From NCBI GenBank assembly GCA_945949655.1, contig CAMFFG010000082.1, positions 1 through 6,041 of the forward strand: a DNA stretch of 6,041 nucleotides, written 5' to 3'. This DNA is from an uncultured Peptococcaceae bacterium (GTDB taxonomy: Bacteria; Bacillota; Peptococcia; Peptococcales; Peptococcaceae). A program made the translations under genes and the position numbers. Position 1 is the stretch's first letter. The number at the start of each line of letters is the position of its first letter. The notes below the pieces were generated by a model that ran no database searches, was not told the origin of the DNA, and saw nothing but the letters and a program-made list of their open reading frames with translations. Shown in pieces: positions 1 through 6,041 of this stretch.

Positions 1-98
1 CTGGCTGTGCAGGTGGTTTCTGATCCGGCAGATTGCAGTGCACAACAGAGCCGTTGTGTCTGGTCATGCAAAAGGTAAGGCTACAGCGACAGATGTAA
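1..98. other. Left edge, no supported gene
   Basis: No reading frame here has a convincing start, ribosome binding site or recognisable protein. One plus-strand frame open from the edge stops at 76-78 and could be the last 25 codons of a gene ending before the hairpin at 99-149, but the peptide is not recognisable. A 6-bp inverted repeat, CACAAC at 41-46 and GTTGTG at 53-58, is the only other structure seen. Confidence 0.4.
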
Positions 99-149
99 CA
101 GAAAAGGGCCTGCAGACCGTTATGCGTACGGTTTGCCGACCCTTTTCTG
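99..149. terminator. Probable bidirectional rho-independent terminator downstream of the LysR pair
   Basis: CAGAAAAGGG (99-108) pairs perfectly with CCCTTTTCTG (140-149). Inside it, 112-120 pairs with 128-136 as a nine-position stem containing one G-T wobble, with a 7-base loop. Each side is a GC-rich stem preceded by AAAA and followed by TTTT, so it can work on either strand. On the minus strand it lies 14 bases past the stop of the second LysR gene. Its symmetry suggests a convergent plus-strand gene may end to the left. The T-run is short (four T, then CTG), so efficiency is uncertain. Confidence 0.7.
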
Positions 150-162
150 CTGTGTGAAAGAT

Positions 163-1074
163 CTATTGTTCAATGATCTGTTCGATTTCGTCAGATTTCA
201 GGAAACGCAGGAACTCTTCACTGGCCTGTGTTTTGAATTTTTTCTTGTGATAGATGATCCGGAATACCCGGGTGAATTCATCTTCTTTCAGGTTAATGGT
301 GTGCAGCAGCCCGGCTTTGACCTTGTCCTGTACGGCCCATTTGGAAAGGATAGAGATCCCCAGTCCGCTTTCTACAGCGGCTTTGATGGCGGAAGAACTA
401 CCCAGTTCCATGATGATGTTCAGGTTGTTGGCGGAGAAGCCTGCTTTTTTCAGATGCTGCTCGATCTCGGCGCGGGTACCGGAACCTTTTTCGCGGGAGA
501 TGAACGGGAATTTGTCCAGTTCAAAAACAGAAATGGTGTCCAGATTGGCCCACGGGTGATCCAGACTGGTAACCAGCTGCAGATGGTCAGTCAGGAACGG
601 AATAGATTCCAGGTCTTTGCCGATCAGCGGACCTTCGATCAGGCCGATATCCAGCGTGGTGTCGTGGATCGAGGCTTCGATATCTTCTGAGTTGGCAACT
701 TCCAGGCTGAGCTCTACATCCGGGTACATATTTTTAAAGGCACCCAGAATATAAGGGGCGATATATTCGCCGATGGTGGTGCTGGCCCCGATTTTCAGTT
801 TCCCTTTGATATTGCTAGTCAGATCCTGCATTTCCCGTTCCAGCTCTGCCTGCAGACGGCTCATTTCGTTTGCATATTTTAACAGCAGATGGCCGGCGTC
901 GGTCAGGATGATATTACGGCTGACACGGTCAAATAATCTGGTGCCGTAGTATTCTTCCAGCATCTGAATCTGGAAGCTGACAGCTGGCTGTGTCAGAAAT
1001 AAGGCTTTGGCAGCTTTGGAAAAGCTTTTCTTTTCCACAACGGTCAGAAACACCCGAATACTGTCGTTTAACAT
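163..1074 (-). CDS. LysR-family transcriptional regulator, CysL-like (second of a tandem pair)
   Basis: This 303-residue protein has the usual LysR length and layout. An N-terminal winged helix-turn-helix is centred on residues 18-40 (FSKAAKALFLTQPAVSFQIQ), a linker helix follows at about 60-90, and a periplasmic-binding-protein-like effector domain runs from about 91 to the end. ASTTIGEY (97-104) and REKGSGTR (194-201) resemble the CysL/YwfK-type effector domain, which suggests a small anionic or sulfur-related ligand; that is inference. The ATG at 1074 is preferred because AGGAG (1084-1088) sits 9 bases upstream, whereas a TTG at 1083 directly abuts that site. It starts 30 bases after its paralog stops, with no terminator between, so the two are probably co-transcribed. 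By hand count 85 of the first 120 residues are identical to the paralog; the effector half is much less alike. Targets are unknown. Confidence 0.93.
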   Translation of the reverse strand: MLNDSIRVFLTVVEKKSFSKAAKALFLTQPAVSFQIQMLEEYYGTRLFDRVSRNIILTDAGHLLLKYANEMSRLQAELEREMQDLTSNIKGKLKIGASTTIGEYIAPYILGAFKNMYPDVELSLEVANSEDIEASIHDTTLDIGLIEGPLIGKDLESIPFLTDHLQLVTSLDHPWANLDTISVFELDKFPFISREKGSGTRAEIEQHLKKAGFSANNLNIIMELGSSSAIKAAVESGLGISILSKWAVQDKVKAGLLHTINLKEDEFTRVFRIIYHKKKFKTQASEEFLRFLKSDEIEQIIEQ

Positions 1075-1104
1075 TGATCTCAACTCCTATGCATCAGTGG
1101 GGCA

Positions 1105-2019
1105 TCAGCTTTCCAGGATCCGGTTGATGTTGTCCACATCAAGGAAATCCAGGAATTTGCCGGTTGCTTCCGACTGGAATTTTTCTTTATTTAAAATGAT
1201 ATTGAAGTTCCGTTTCAGGGTCAGACCATCAATATTTAAAGCAGCTACCTTGCCGGTTTTCAGCAGATCCTGAATTGCCCATTTGGAAATGGTGGAGATG
1301 CCCAAACCGCCCATAATAGCAGACTTGATAGATGTGGTGCTGCCCAGCTCCATCACGACGTTCAGATTTTCGATATCGAAATCGGCATCGATCAGCGCCT
1401 GTTCAAAAATGAGGCGGCTGCCGGAACCAGGTTCCCGGGTAATATATGGCAGTTCTTTCAGTTCATCCAGCGTGATGCTTTCTTTGGAAGCCAGTGGATG
1501 GTCGGCTGGAATGGCCAGTACCAGTTCATCTTCCAGGAATTTATGCACTTCCATTGATTCAGAATGGTCCAGAGGGCCTTCGATGATCCCCAGGTCAAAT
1601 GTTTTATTACGGATTGCGTTTGCGATATCCTTGGTGTTCATAATCTGGATCGTAACGTTTACATCCGGATAGTCGTGTTTGAAGCTGCCAACGACATAAG
1701 GCAGAATGTATTCACCGATGGTCGTGCTTGCTCCGATCAGCAGTTCGCCTTTTACGTGGCCGGTCAGCTGCTGCATGTTACGTTCCAGTTCGGCCTGCAG
1801 ATTATTCATGTGGACGGCGTAGTCCAAAAGCAACTCTCCTGCTGCAGTTAATTTGACATGGCGATTCACGCGGTCAAATAACATGGTCTGATAGTATTGC
1901 TCTAATGTCTGAATCTGAAAGCTGACAGCTGGCTGTGTCAAGGAAAGTGCTTTAGCAGCTTTAGAAAAGTTCTTTTTATCAGCGACTGTGATAAATACAC
2001 GCATGCTGTCACTTAACAT
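1105..2019 (-). CDS. LysR-family transcriptional regulator, CysL-like (first of a tandem pair)
   Basis: This is a 304-residue LysR-type regulator. The winged helix-turn-helix covers about residues 18-40 (FSKAAKALSLTQPAVSFQIQ), and the effector-binding domain runs from about 91 to 304 with ASTTIGEY (97-104) and REPGSGSR (195-202), a signature I associate with CysL-like regulators. The start at 2019 is firm: AGGAGGG (2025-2031) lies 5 bases upstream, while an in-frame TTG at 2043 has no such site. It is the promoter-proximal gene of the pair. The promoter at 2089-2117 overlaps an inverted repeat of LysR-operator shape, so autoregulation is likely. Family membership is clear, but ligand and regulon are not. 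No metabolic gene lies next to it on either side within the window. Confidence 0.94.
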   Translation of the reverse strand: MLSDSMRVFITVADKKNFSKAAKALSLTQPAVSFQIQTLEQYYQTMLFDRVNRHVKLTAAGELLLDYAVHMNNLQAELERNMQQLTGHVKGELLIGASTTIGEYILPYVVGSFKHDYPDVNVTIQIMNTKDIANAIRNKTFDLGIIEGPLDHSESMEVHKFLEDELVLAIPADHPLASKESITLDELKELPYITREPGSGSRLIFEQALIDADFDIENLNVVMELGSTTSIKSAIMGGLGISTISKWAIQDLLKTGKVAALNIDGLTLKRNFNIILNKEKFQSEATGKFLDFLDVDNINRILES

Positions 2020-2062
2020 AATATCCCTCCTAAAAAAAACCAATAAAATTTTCTAATCAAAT

Positions 2063-2076
2063 TGTGGTTACCCACA
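2063..2076. promoter_or_regulatory. Inverted repeat in the 5' leader of the LysR operon
   Basis: TGTGG (2063-2067) and CCACA (2072-2076) are perfect complements separated by TTAC. The element falls roughly 6 to 19 bases into the transcript predicted from the promoter at 2089-2117. It could be a downstream operator or a small leader hairpin. Its 14-base spacing does not fit the T-N11-A pattern of LysR boxes. Confidence 0.35.
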
Positions 2077-2088
2077 TGGATAAATAAT

Positions 2089-2117
2089 ACTATAACAAAA
2101 AAAAAATGATTTGTAAA
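2089..2117 (-). promoter_or_regulatory. Sigma-A-type promoter of the LysR pair
   Basis: On the minus strand a TTTACA -35 (2112-2117) is followed after 17 bases by a TATAGT -10 (2089-2094). Each hexamer matches five of six consensus positions at ideal spacing. The predicted start is near 2082, giving a leader of about 60 bases before the ATG at 2019. The spacer contains a run of ten A on the plus strand (2097-2106), and AT-rich DNA with repeated A-tracts lies upstream, which could act as an UP element. Confidence 0.75.
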
Positions 2118-2125
2118 TGAAATCA
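2107..2125. promoter_or_regulatory. Candidate LysR-type operator over the -35 of the LysR promoter
   Basis: TGATTT (2107-2112) and AAATCA (2120-2125) form a perfect 6-bp inverted repeat with a 7-base spacer centred on 2116. T at 2110 and A at 2122 give the T-N11-A spacing characteristic of LysR-family boxes. The element covers the -35 hexamer at 2112-2117, which is the expected geometry for negative autoregulation. AT-rich surroundings raise the chance of a random match. Confidence 0.5.
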
Positions 2126-2175
2126 AAAAAAATATTGCCGTTTTTTCTTAAAAAAATAGTAAAAAAACGAAAAAA
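2125..2175. other. AT-rich upstream region with phased A-tracts
   Basis: Runs of A occur at 2125-2132, 2150-2156, 2161-2167 and 2170-2175, with a T-run at 2141-2146. The last three A-tracts are spaced close to one helical turn, an arrangement known to bend DNA. The region lies directly upstream of the LysR promoter and contains no gene. Confidence 0.5.
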
Positions 2176-2177
2176 TA

Positions 2178-2187
2178 TTGTATACAA
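2178..2187. promoter_or_regulatory. Perfect 10-bp palindrome TTGTATACAA
   Basis: This self-complementary element lies between the pyrR terminator and the A-tract region, about 60 bases upstream of the LysR -35. Palindromes of the form TGTATACA are used by several dimeric repressors, for example some GntR-type ones, but no such regulator is encoded in the window. Function is unknown. Confidence 0.3.
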
Positions 2188-2216
2188 CAGGCGCTTGCTG
2201 GACCAGACAGGAAAAA

Positions 2217-2257
2217 CAGAGAAAGAAAACCGGTTTTCAGCAGTTGCTGGAAACCGG
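2217..2257 (-). terminator. Rho-independent terminator of the DUF5665-lspA-rluD-pyrR operon
   Basis: Arms at 2230-2241 (CCGGTTTTCAGC) and 2246-2257 (GCTGGAAACCGG) pair over 12 positions around a 4-base loop. On the minus-strand RNA there is one C-A mismatch, which would be a G-U wobble on the plus strand. On the minus strand the stem is followed at once by a T-rich run (TTTTCTTTCTCTG). It begins 18 bases past the pyrR stop codon. On the plus strand no T-run follows directly, so minus-strand use is favoured. Confidence 0.8.
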
Positions 2258-2275
2258 CTCTGATCATATGTTTTT

Positions 2276-3752
<1,477 letters not shown>

Positions 3753-3753
<1 letters not shown>

Positions 3754-4193
3754 TACAGTTCTTCTCCTTTGATGATCAGCAGATAACACAGCAGCGCCAG
3801 ACCGATGCAGATACAGATATCGGCGATATTGAAAACCGGCCAGATGCGGAAATCAAACAGATCGGTCACAGTGCCGCGGAAAAAACGGTCGATAAAATTG
3901 CCCAGTGCACCGCTGATAACCAGGCCCAGGCTGAATGCAGTCAGGGATCTCGGATTGCGCAGATGCAGGTAGAGATAAAACAGAATACCGACAATGACAA
4001 CCGTCATCAGCAGAAAGAGGATCCGCTGGTTGGACAGGATCCCGAAAGCTGCGCCGGGATTTTCAATGTAAGTCAGATGAAAAATGCCGGGCACAACAGG
4101 AATGGACTGGCCTAAGGTCATGCTGGCACGAACCAGATATTTTACCAGCTGATCCAGCAGTAAAAACAGAACGATGGGAAGATAAAAATACAT
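3753..4193 (-). CDS. lspA: Lipoprotein signal peptidase (signal peptidase II)
   Basis: LspA cleaves the signal peptide of diacylglyceryl-modified prolipoproteins in the cytoplasmic membrane. The 146-residue protein shows the four-helix membrane topology: hydrophobic stretches at about 3-20, 56-77, 84-103 and 123-142. The catalytic aspartate pair is present as Asp102 in GNFIDR and Asp125 in FNIADI; Asp14 (DQLVK) and Asn45 (YIENPGAAFG) are further family-conserved residues. It is the second gene of the operon, 93 bases after the DUF5665 stop. AGGAG (4207-4211) is 13 bases from the ATG, slightly longer than optimal, which may lower initiation. A weak extended -10 promoter candidate lies in the gap before it. 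Its stop overlaps the start of the next gene by one base. Confidence 0.97.
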
Positions 4194-4219
4194 AGTTGAT
4201 AAAAAGCTCCTTTTATTGA

Positions 4220-4228
4220 ATTACATCA
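4220..4228 (-). promoter_or_regulatory. Weak candidate internal promoter for lspA (extended -10 only)
   Basis: The minus strand reads TGATGTAAT, a TGN extension plus TGTAAT, matching five of six positions of a -10 box. No -35 is recognisable 16 to 18 bases upstream. It would give a leader of about 20 bases for lspA. This may be chance. Confidence 0.25.
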
Positions 4229-4231
4229 GAA

Positions 4232-4274
4232 CTGCATCATGCAGCGTCTGTGCGGTCTCTATCCAGAATGATGC
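4232..4274. repeat. Overlapping inverted repeats in the DUF5665-lspA gap
   Basis: CTGCATCATGCAG (4232-4244) is a palindrome around one central base. The same bases GCATCAT (4234-4240) also pair perfectly with ATGATGC (4268-4274), so two mutually exclusive pairings are possible. No T-run follows on either strand, so this is not a standard terminator. It might be an mRNA-processing or stability element, or nothing. Confidence 0.35.
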
Positions 4275-4286
4275 GCTGTAGGGCTG

Positions 4287-4637
4287 TTATTTCAGCATGT
4301 TGTAGTTGCTCTGAATCATGATGATGAAATCTGCAATGAAATCGCTGATGCCGGGCAGATTCAGCATGATCAGTTTTTGAATGATAAAAACTAAAATCCC
4401 GATCACCACAGCCAGACCGATGGTGCTGCCCAGGCCCCGGGCAATACCGATGAGAAAATTGGTCCAGAGAAGTTTTGCCGGATGTTCCAGATAGTCCACA
4501 TATTCTGCGATACGTGTTTTTTCCATGGTACGCGTCAATTCTTCGGTGATCTGTGCCAGACGGGAAAGCTGTTCTTCCTCGGAAAGCTGCTGCATGGAGG
4601 AAGTGGAATCGGATAAGGGCGTCTGTTTTTTTCTCAT
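4287..4637 (-). CDS. Small membrane protein of DUF5665 type, function unknown
   Basis: This 116-residue protein has a polar, Ser/Glu-rich N-terminus, a charged helical segment (about 17-52, possibly coiled coil), then hydrophobic helices at about 60-70 and 73-91 and an amphipathic tail (96-108). The block RIAEYVDYLEHPAKLLWTNF followed by a GIARGLG motif and LNLPGISDFIADFI is what I recall for the DUF5665 family; a search should confirm this. One or two membrane passes are plausible, with no signal peptide. The ATG at 4637 has a purine-rich AGAGG (4647-4651) 9 bases upstream. It is the first gene after the extended -10 promoter and leads the lspA operon. No role is known to me; membrane location and the lspA neighbour suggest envelope biology but do not prove it. 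Confidence 0.85.
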   Translation of the reverse strand: MRKKQTPLSDSTSSMQQLSEEEQLSRLAQITEELTRTMEKTRIAEYVDYLEHPAKLLWTNFLIGIARGLGSTIGLAVVIGILVFIIQKLIMLNLPGISDFIADFIIMIQSNYNMLK

Positions 4638-4684
4638 AGGGAACCGCCTCTCTGAAGAATGAAGATAGGAGATATATGAAAAAC

Positions 4685-4712
4685 ATTATAGCATGAAATG
4701 AGCCATTGATAA
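4685..4712 (-). promoter_or_regulatory. Extended -10 promoter of the DUF5665-lspA-rluD-pyrR operon
   Basis: On the minus strand a perfect TATAAT (4685-4690) is preceded by TGC, giving an extended -10. A partial -35, TTATCA (4707-4712), lies 16 bases upstream with four of six matches. The predicted start is near 4678, leaving a leader of about 40 bases before the ATG at 4637. Confidence 0.72.
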
Positions 4713-4765
4713 ATAGCAACGGCGAACTTTATTTTTTTTGTTTTGGGGATGAATCAGCCTGCAAA

Positions 4766-4804
4766 GAAACGTATGTTTCCTGAAAAAAGTAACAATTTAG
4801 TTAC
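4766..4804. repeat. Two small inverted repeats between divergent promoters
   Basis: GAAAC (4766-4770) pairs with GTTTC (4775-4779) across four bases, and GTAAC (4789-4793) pairs with GTTAC (4800-4804) across six bases. They lie between the divergent lspA-operon and mraZ promoters, so they could be operators. With 5-bp arms in AT-rich DNA the support is weak. Confidence 0.3.
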
Positions 4805-4829
4805 AAAATAAAAAGAGAAGCGTTTTACA

Positions 4830-4859
4830 TTGGATTTTAGAGCAAAAGTGGTGTATAGT
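4830..4859 (+). promoter_or_regulatory. Candidate mraZ promoter overlapping the MraZ boxes
   Basis: TATAGT (4854-4859) matches five of six -10 positions and lies 18 bases after a poor -35, TTGGAT (4830-4835). A better -35-like TTTACA at 4824-4829 is too far away (24 bases). The -10 falls inside the second MraZ box, which would let MraZ block RNA polymerase directly. The start would be near 4866, with a leader of about 100 bases. Confidence 0.35.
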
Positions 4860-4891
4860 GGTGTAAAGTAGTTAAAAGTGGAGTAGTGTGG
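4845..4891 (+). promoter_or_regulatory. Array of five MraZ-binding boxes, 10-bp period
   Basis: Five 7-base units start exactly 10 bases apart: AAAGTGG (4845), ATAGTGG (4855), AAAGTAG (4865), AAAGTGG (4875) and AGTGTGG (4885). This matches the GTGG-type direct repeats with one-turn spacing recognised by MraZ, known as TGGGN5 repeats in E. coli and AAAGTG-type repeats in Mycoplasma. The array lies 75 bases upstream of mraZ, as expected for autoregulation of the dcw cluster. Boxes 1 and 4 are consensus; boxes 2, 3 and 5 carry changes. Confidence 0.88.
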
Positions 4892-4966
4892 AGCAAATTA
4901 CGCAGTTTTATATGCAGCTTGAATTTCGAATCTGACATCAGAAAAAAGATGGGAGGTGGAGTCCTG

Positions 4967-5401
4967 ATGTTTTTTGGAGAATATGAACATACCATTGACA
5001 CAAAGGGTCGTGTGATTATCCCGGCCAAATTGCGGGATGCATTGGGGGAATCGTTCATTATTTCCAAAGGTCTGGACGGCTGCCTCTCTGTGTATTCCAT
5101 GGAACAATGGACTGCTTTTGAAGCCAAACTTCAGGCATTGCCGCTCAGTCAGCCGGATGCCCGCGCTTTCGCCCGTTTTTTCTTCTCCGGAGCTACTGAA
5201 GGGGAACTGGACAAGCAGGGCCGTGTTATGATTCCGCCCAATTTGCGGGAACATGCCGGTTTAACAAAAGACGTAGTGATTGCCGGGGCCGGAAATCGGC
5301 TGGAGATCTGGGACAAAGAAAAACGGGAACAGTACCAGGCAACAACGGCATCGCCGGAAGAAATGGCAGCTAAAATGAGCGATATGGGTTTTCTCATTTA
5401 G
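4967..5401 (+). CDS. mraZ: Transcriptional regulator MraZ
   Basis: MraZ is the DNA-binding autoregulator at the head of the division and cell-wall (dcw) cluster and acts as a ring-shaped oligomer. The 144-residue protein has two SpoVT-AbrB-type repeats, at about 5-47 and 76-119, each with the DxxGR motif (DTKGR at 11-15, DKQGR at 82-86) followed by an IIPAKLR or MIPPNLR segment. The opening MFFGEYEHTIDTKGR is the standard MraZ N-terminus and fixes the start at 4967, with GGAGG (4952-4956) 10 bases upstream. Longer in-frame starts would include that site and are rejected. It is followed 16 bases later by rsmH, the usual dcw partner. A 10-bp-phased MraZ-box array lies upstream, so autoregulation of this promoter is strongly suggested. 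Confidence 0.98.
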   Translation: MFFGEYEHTIDTKGRVIIPAKLRDALGESFIISKGLDGCLSVYSMEQWTAFEAKLQALPLSQPDARAFARFFFSGATEGELDKQGRVMIPPNLREHAGLTKDVVIAGAGNRLEIWDKEKREQYQATTASPEEMAAKMSDMGFLI

Positions 5402-5417
5402 AGATGGAGGTTAGATG

Positions 5418-6041
5418 ATGGAGTTCAAGCATATTCCCGTGCTGTTTCATGAAATTATGGATCTTATGGCGCCTGCGTCTGGAGAATTTTTTGTAGACTG
5501 CACATTAGGCGGCGGTGGACACAGCAAAGGCTTTCTGGAGCGTACCGGCCCCGATGGGCTGCTGATCGGTATTGATCAGGACAGCAATGCGCTGGCTGCT
5601 GCGCGAAAAAATTTAGAATGCTTTGACGGCCGTGTTACGTTTGTACACAGTAATTACAGTAATCTGGATGAAATTCTGGACCAGTATGCGCCGGAAGGCG
5701 TGGATGGAATATTATTTGACATTGGGGTCTCCTCGCATCAGCTGGACGAAAAGGAAAGAGGCTTCAGCTATATGCAGGATGCACCGCTGGATATGCGTAT
5801 GGATCAGAGCCGCAGTCTGGATGCCTGGCAGGTGGTGAACACTTATTCGGAGGAAGAACTGCATCGTATTCTGAAGGAATACGGCGAAGAACGCTGGGCA
5901 AAGCGAATTGCGAAATTCATTGTGGAGTTTCGCAGCCAGCGGCCCATCGATACTACCGGCCAGCTGGTGGATGTGATCAAACGGGCTATTCCAAAAGGGG
6001 CCAGAGAAGAAGGTTCTCATCCGGCAAAACGGACCTTTCAG
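5418..6041 (+). CDS. rsmH: 16S rRNA (cytosine(1402)-N4)-methyltransferase RsmH, 5' part
   Basis: RsmH (MraW) transfers a methyl group from S-adenosylmethionine to N4 of C1402 in 16S rRNA. The window holds the first 208 codons; the full protein is usually about 310 residues, so the end lies beyond the edge. Visible motifs are the SAM-binding VDCTLGGGGHS (26-36), the acidic loop GIDQD (51-55), FDIGVSSHQLD (100-110), RGFSYMQDAPLDMRMD (114-129), YGEERWAKRIA (155-165) and HPAKRTFQ (201-208). Two ATG codons adjoin at 5415 and 5418; the second is preferred because GGAGG (5406-5410) lies 7 bases before it but only 4 before the first. It follows mraZ by 16 bases with no terminator, so it is in the same operon. 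No frameshift or missing motif is seen. Confidence 0.97.
   Translation, partial: MEFKHIPVLFHEIMDLMAPASGEFFVDCTLGGGGHSKGFLERTGPDGLLIGIDQDSNALAAARKNLECFDGRVTFVHSNYSNLDEILDQYAPEGVDGILFDIGVSSHQLDEKERGFSYMQDAPLDMRMDQSRSLDAWQVVNTYSEEELHRILKEYGEERWAKRIAKFIVEFRSQRPIDTTGQLVDVIKRAIPKGAREEGSHPAKRTFQ

Noticed and set aside
65..67. Minus-strand ATG at 65-67 opening a frame that runs off the left edge
   Set aside because: There is no ribosome binding site, it lies just past the terminator hairpin, and the visible residues (MTRHNGSVVHCNLPDQ) match no family I know.
133..690. 185-codon plus-strand open frame opposite the second LysR gene
   Set aside because: It is an antisense shadow of a well-supported LysR gene; its start lies inside the terminator hairpin and it has no family resemblance.
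1091..1108. Direct repeat GCATCAG at 1091-1097 and 1102-1108 between the two LysR genes
   Set aside because: Two 7-base copies across a stop codon are not enough to propose a function, and the second copy overlaps coding sequence.
2057..2077. Six-residue leader peptide (MWVTTI) in the LysR operon leader
   Set aside because: There is no ribosome binding site, its start is only a few bases from the predicted transcript end, and it carries no run of regulatory codons.
4645..4658. PyrR-binding-like motif in the leader of the operon that contains pyrR; the minus strand reads TCTTCAGAGAGGCG, matching the CNGNGA loop followed by GGY
   Set aside because: The flanking bases do not form the required stem (one mismatch and otherwise U-G pairs), and the purine run is explained as the ribosome binding site of the DUF5665 gene. 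A covariation check in relatives could revive it.
4237..4719. Long minus-strand open frame overlapping the DUF5665 gene
   Set aside because: It is the same DNA in another frame, its residues are low in recognisable structure, and the DUF5665 frame has the family motifs and correct start signals.

Overview
The window looks like chromosomal DNA from a Firmicute (Bacillota) of intermediate GC. Three things support this: the gene order lspA - rluD-family pseudouridine synthase - pyrR, which matches the Bacillus lspA-ylyB-pyrR order; the dcw-cluster start mraZ-rsmH; and strong AGGAGG-type ribosome binding sites with sigma-A-like promoters. The DUF5665-type gene and the K in the HPAKRTFQ motif of RsmH would fit Negativicutes or Clostridia. 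That finer placement is a guess from memory, not something the sequence proves.

Layout from left to right. Bases 1-98 hold no gene I can support. Bases 99-149 form a long hairpin with A- and T-runs, probably a bidirectional terminator. Two paralogous LysR regulators (163-1074 and 1105-2019) lie on the minus strand as a two-gene operon. They are read from a good promoter (2089-2117) whose -35 lies inside an inverted repeat with the T-N11-A shape of a LysR operator. An AT-rich stretch with phased A-tracts follows, then a terminator (2217-2257) for the next minus-strand operon. That operon, in transcription order, is a DUF5665-type membrane protein (4287-4637), lspA (3753-4193), an RluD/YlyB-family pseudouridine synthase (2836-3753) and pyrR (2276-2830). 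It starts from an extended -10 promoter near 4685-4712. The divergent 329-bp region then carries an array of five 10-bp MraZ boxes, followed on the plus strand by mraZ (4967-5401) and the 5' part of rsmH (5418 to the window end).

Functionally this is mostly housekeeping: lipoprotein maturation, rRNA pseudouridylation, uracil-responsive regulation, and the start of the division and cell-wall cluster with its autoregulator MraZ. The only accessory-looking part is the tandem CysL-like LysR pair, whose targets are not visible here. I found no mobile element, CRISPR array, RNA gene or clearly new system. The most informative signals are regulatory: the phased MraZ-box array, the LysR-type operator on the LysR promoter, and the near-identical DNA-reading helices of the two LysR paralogs.
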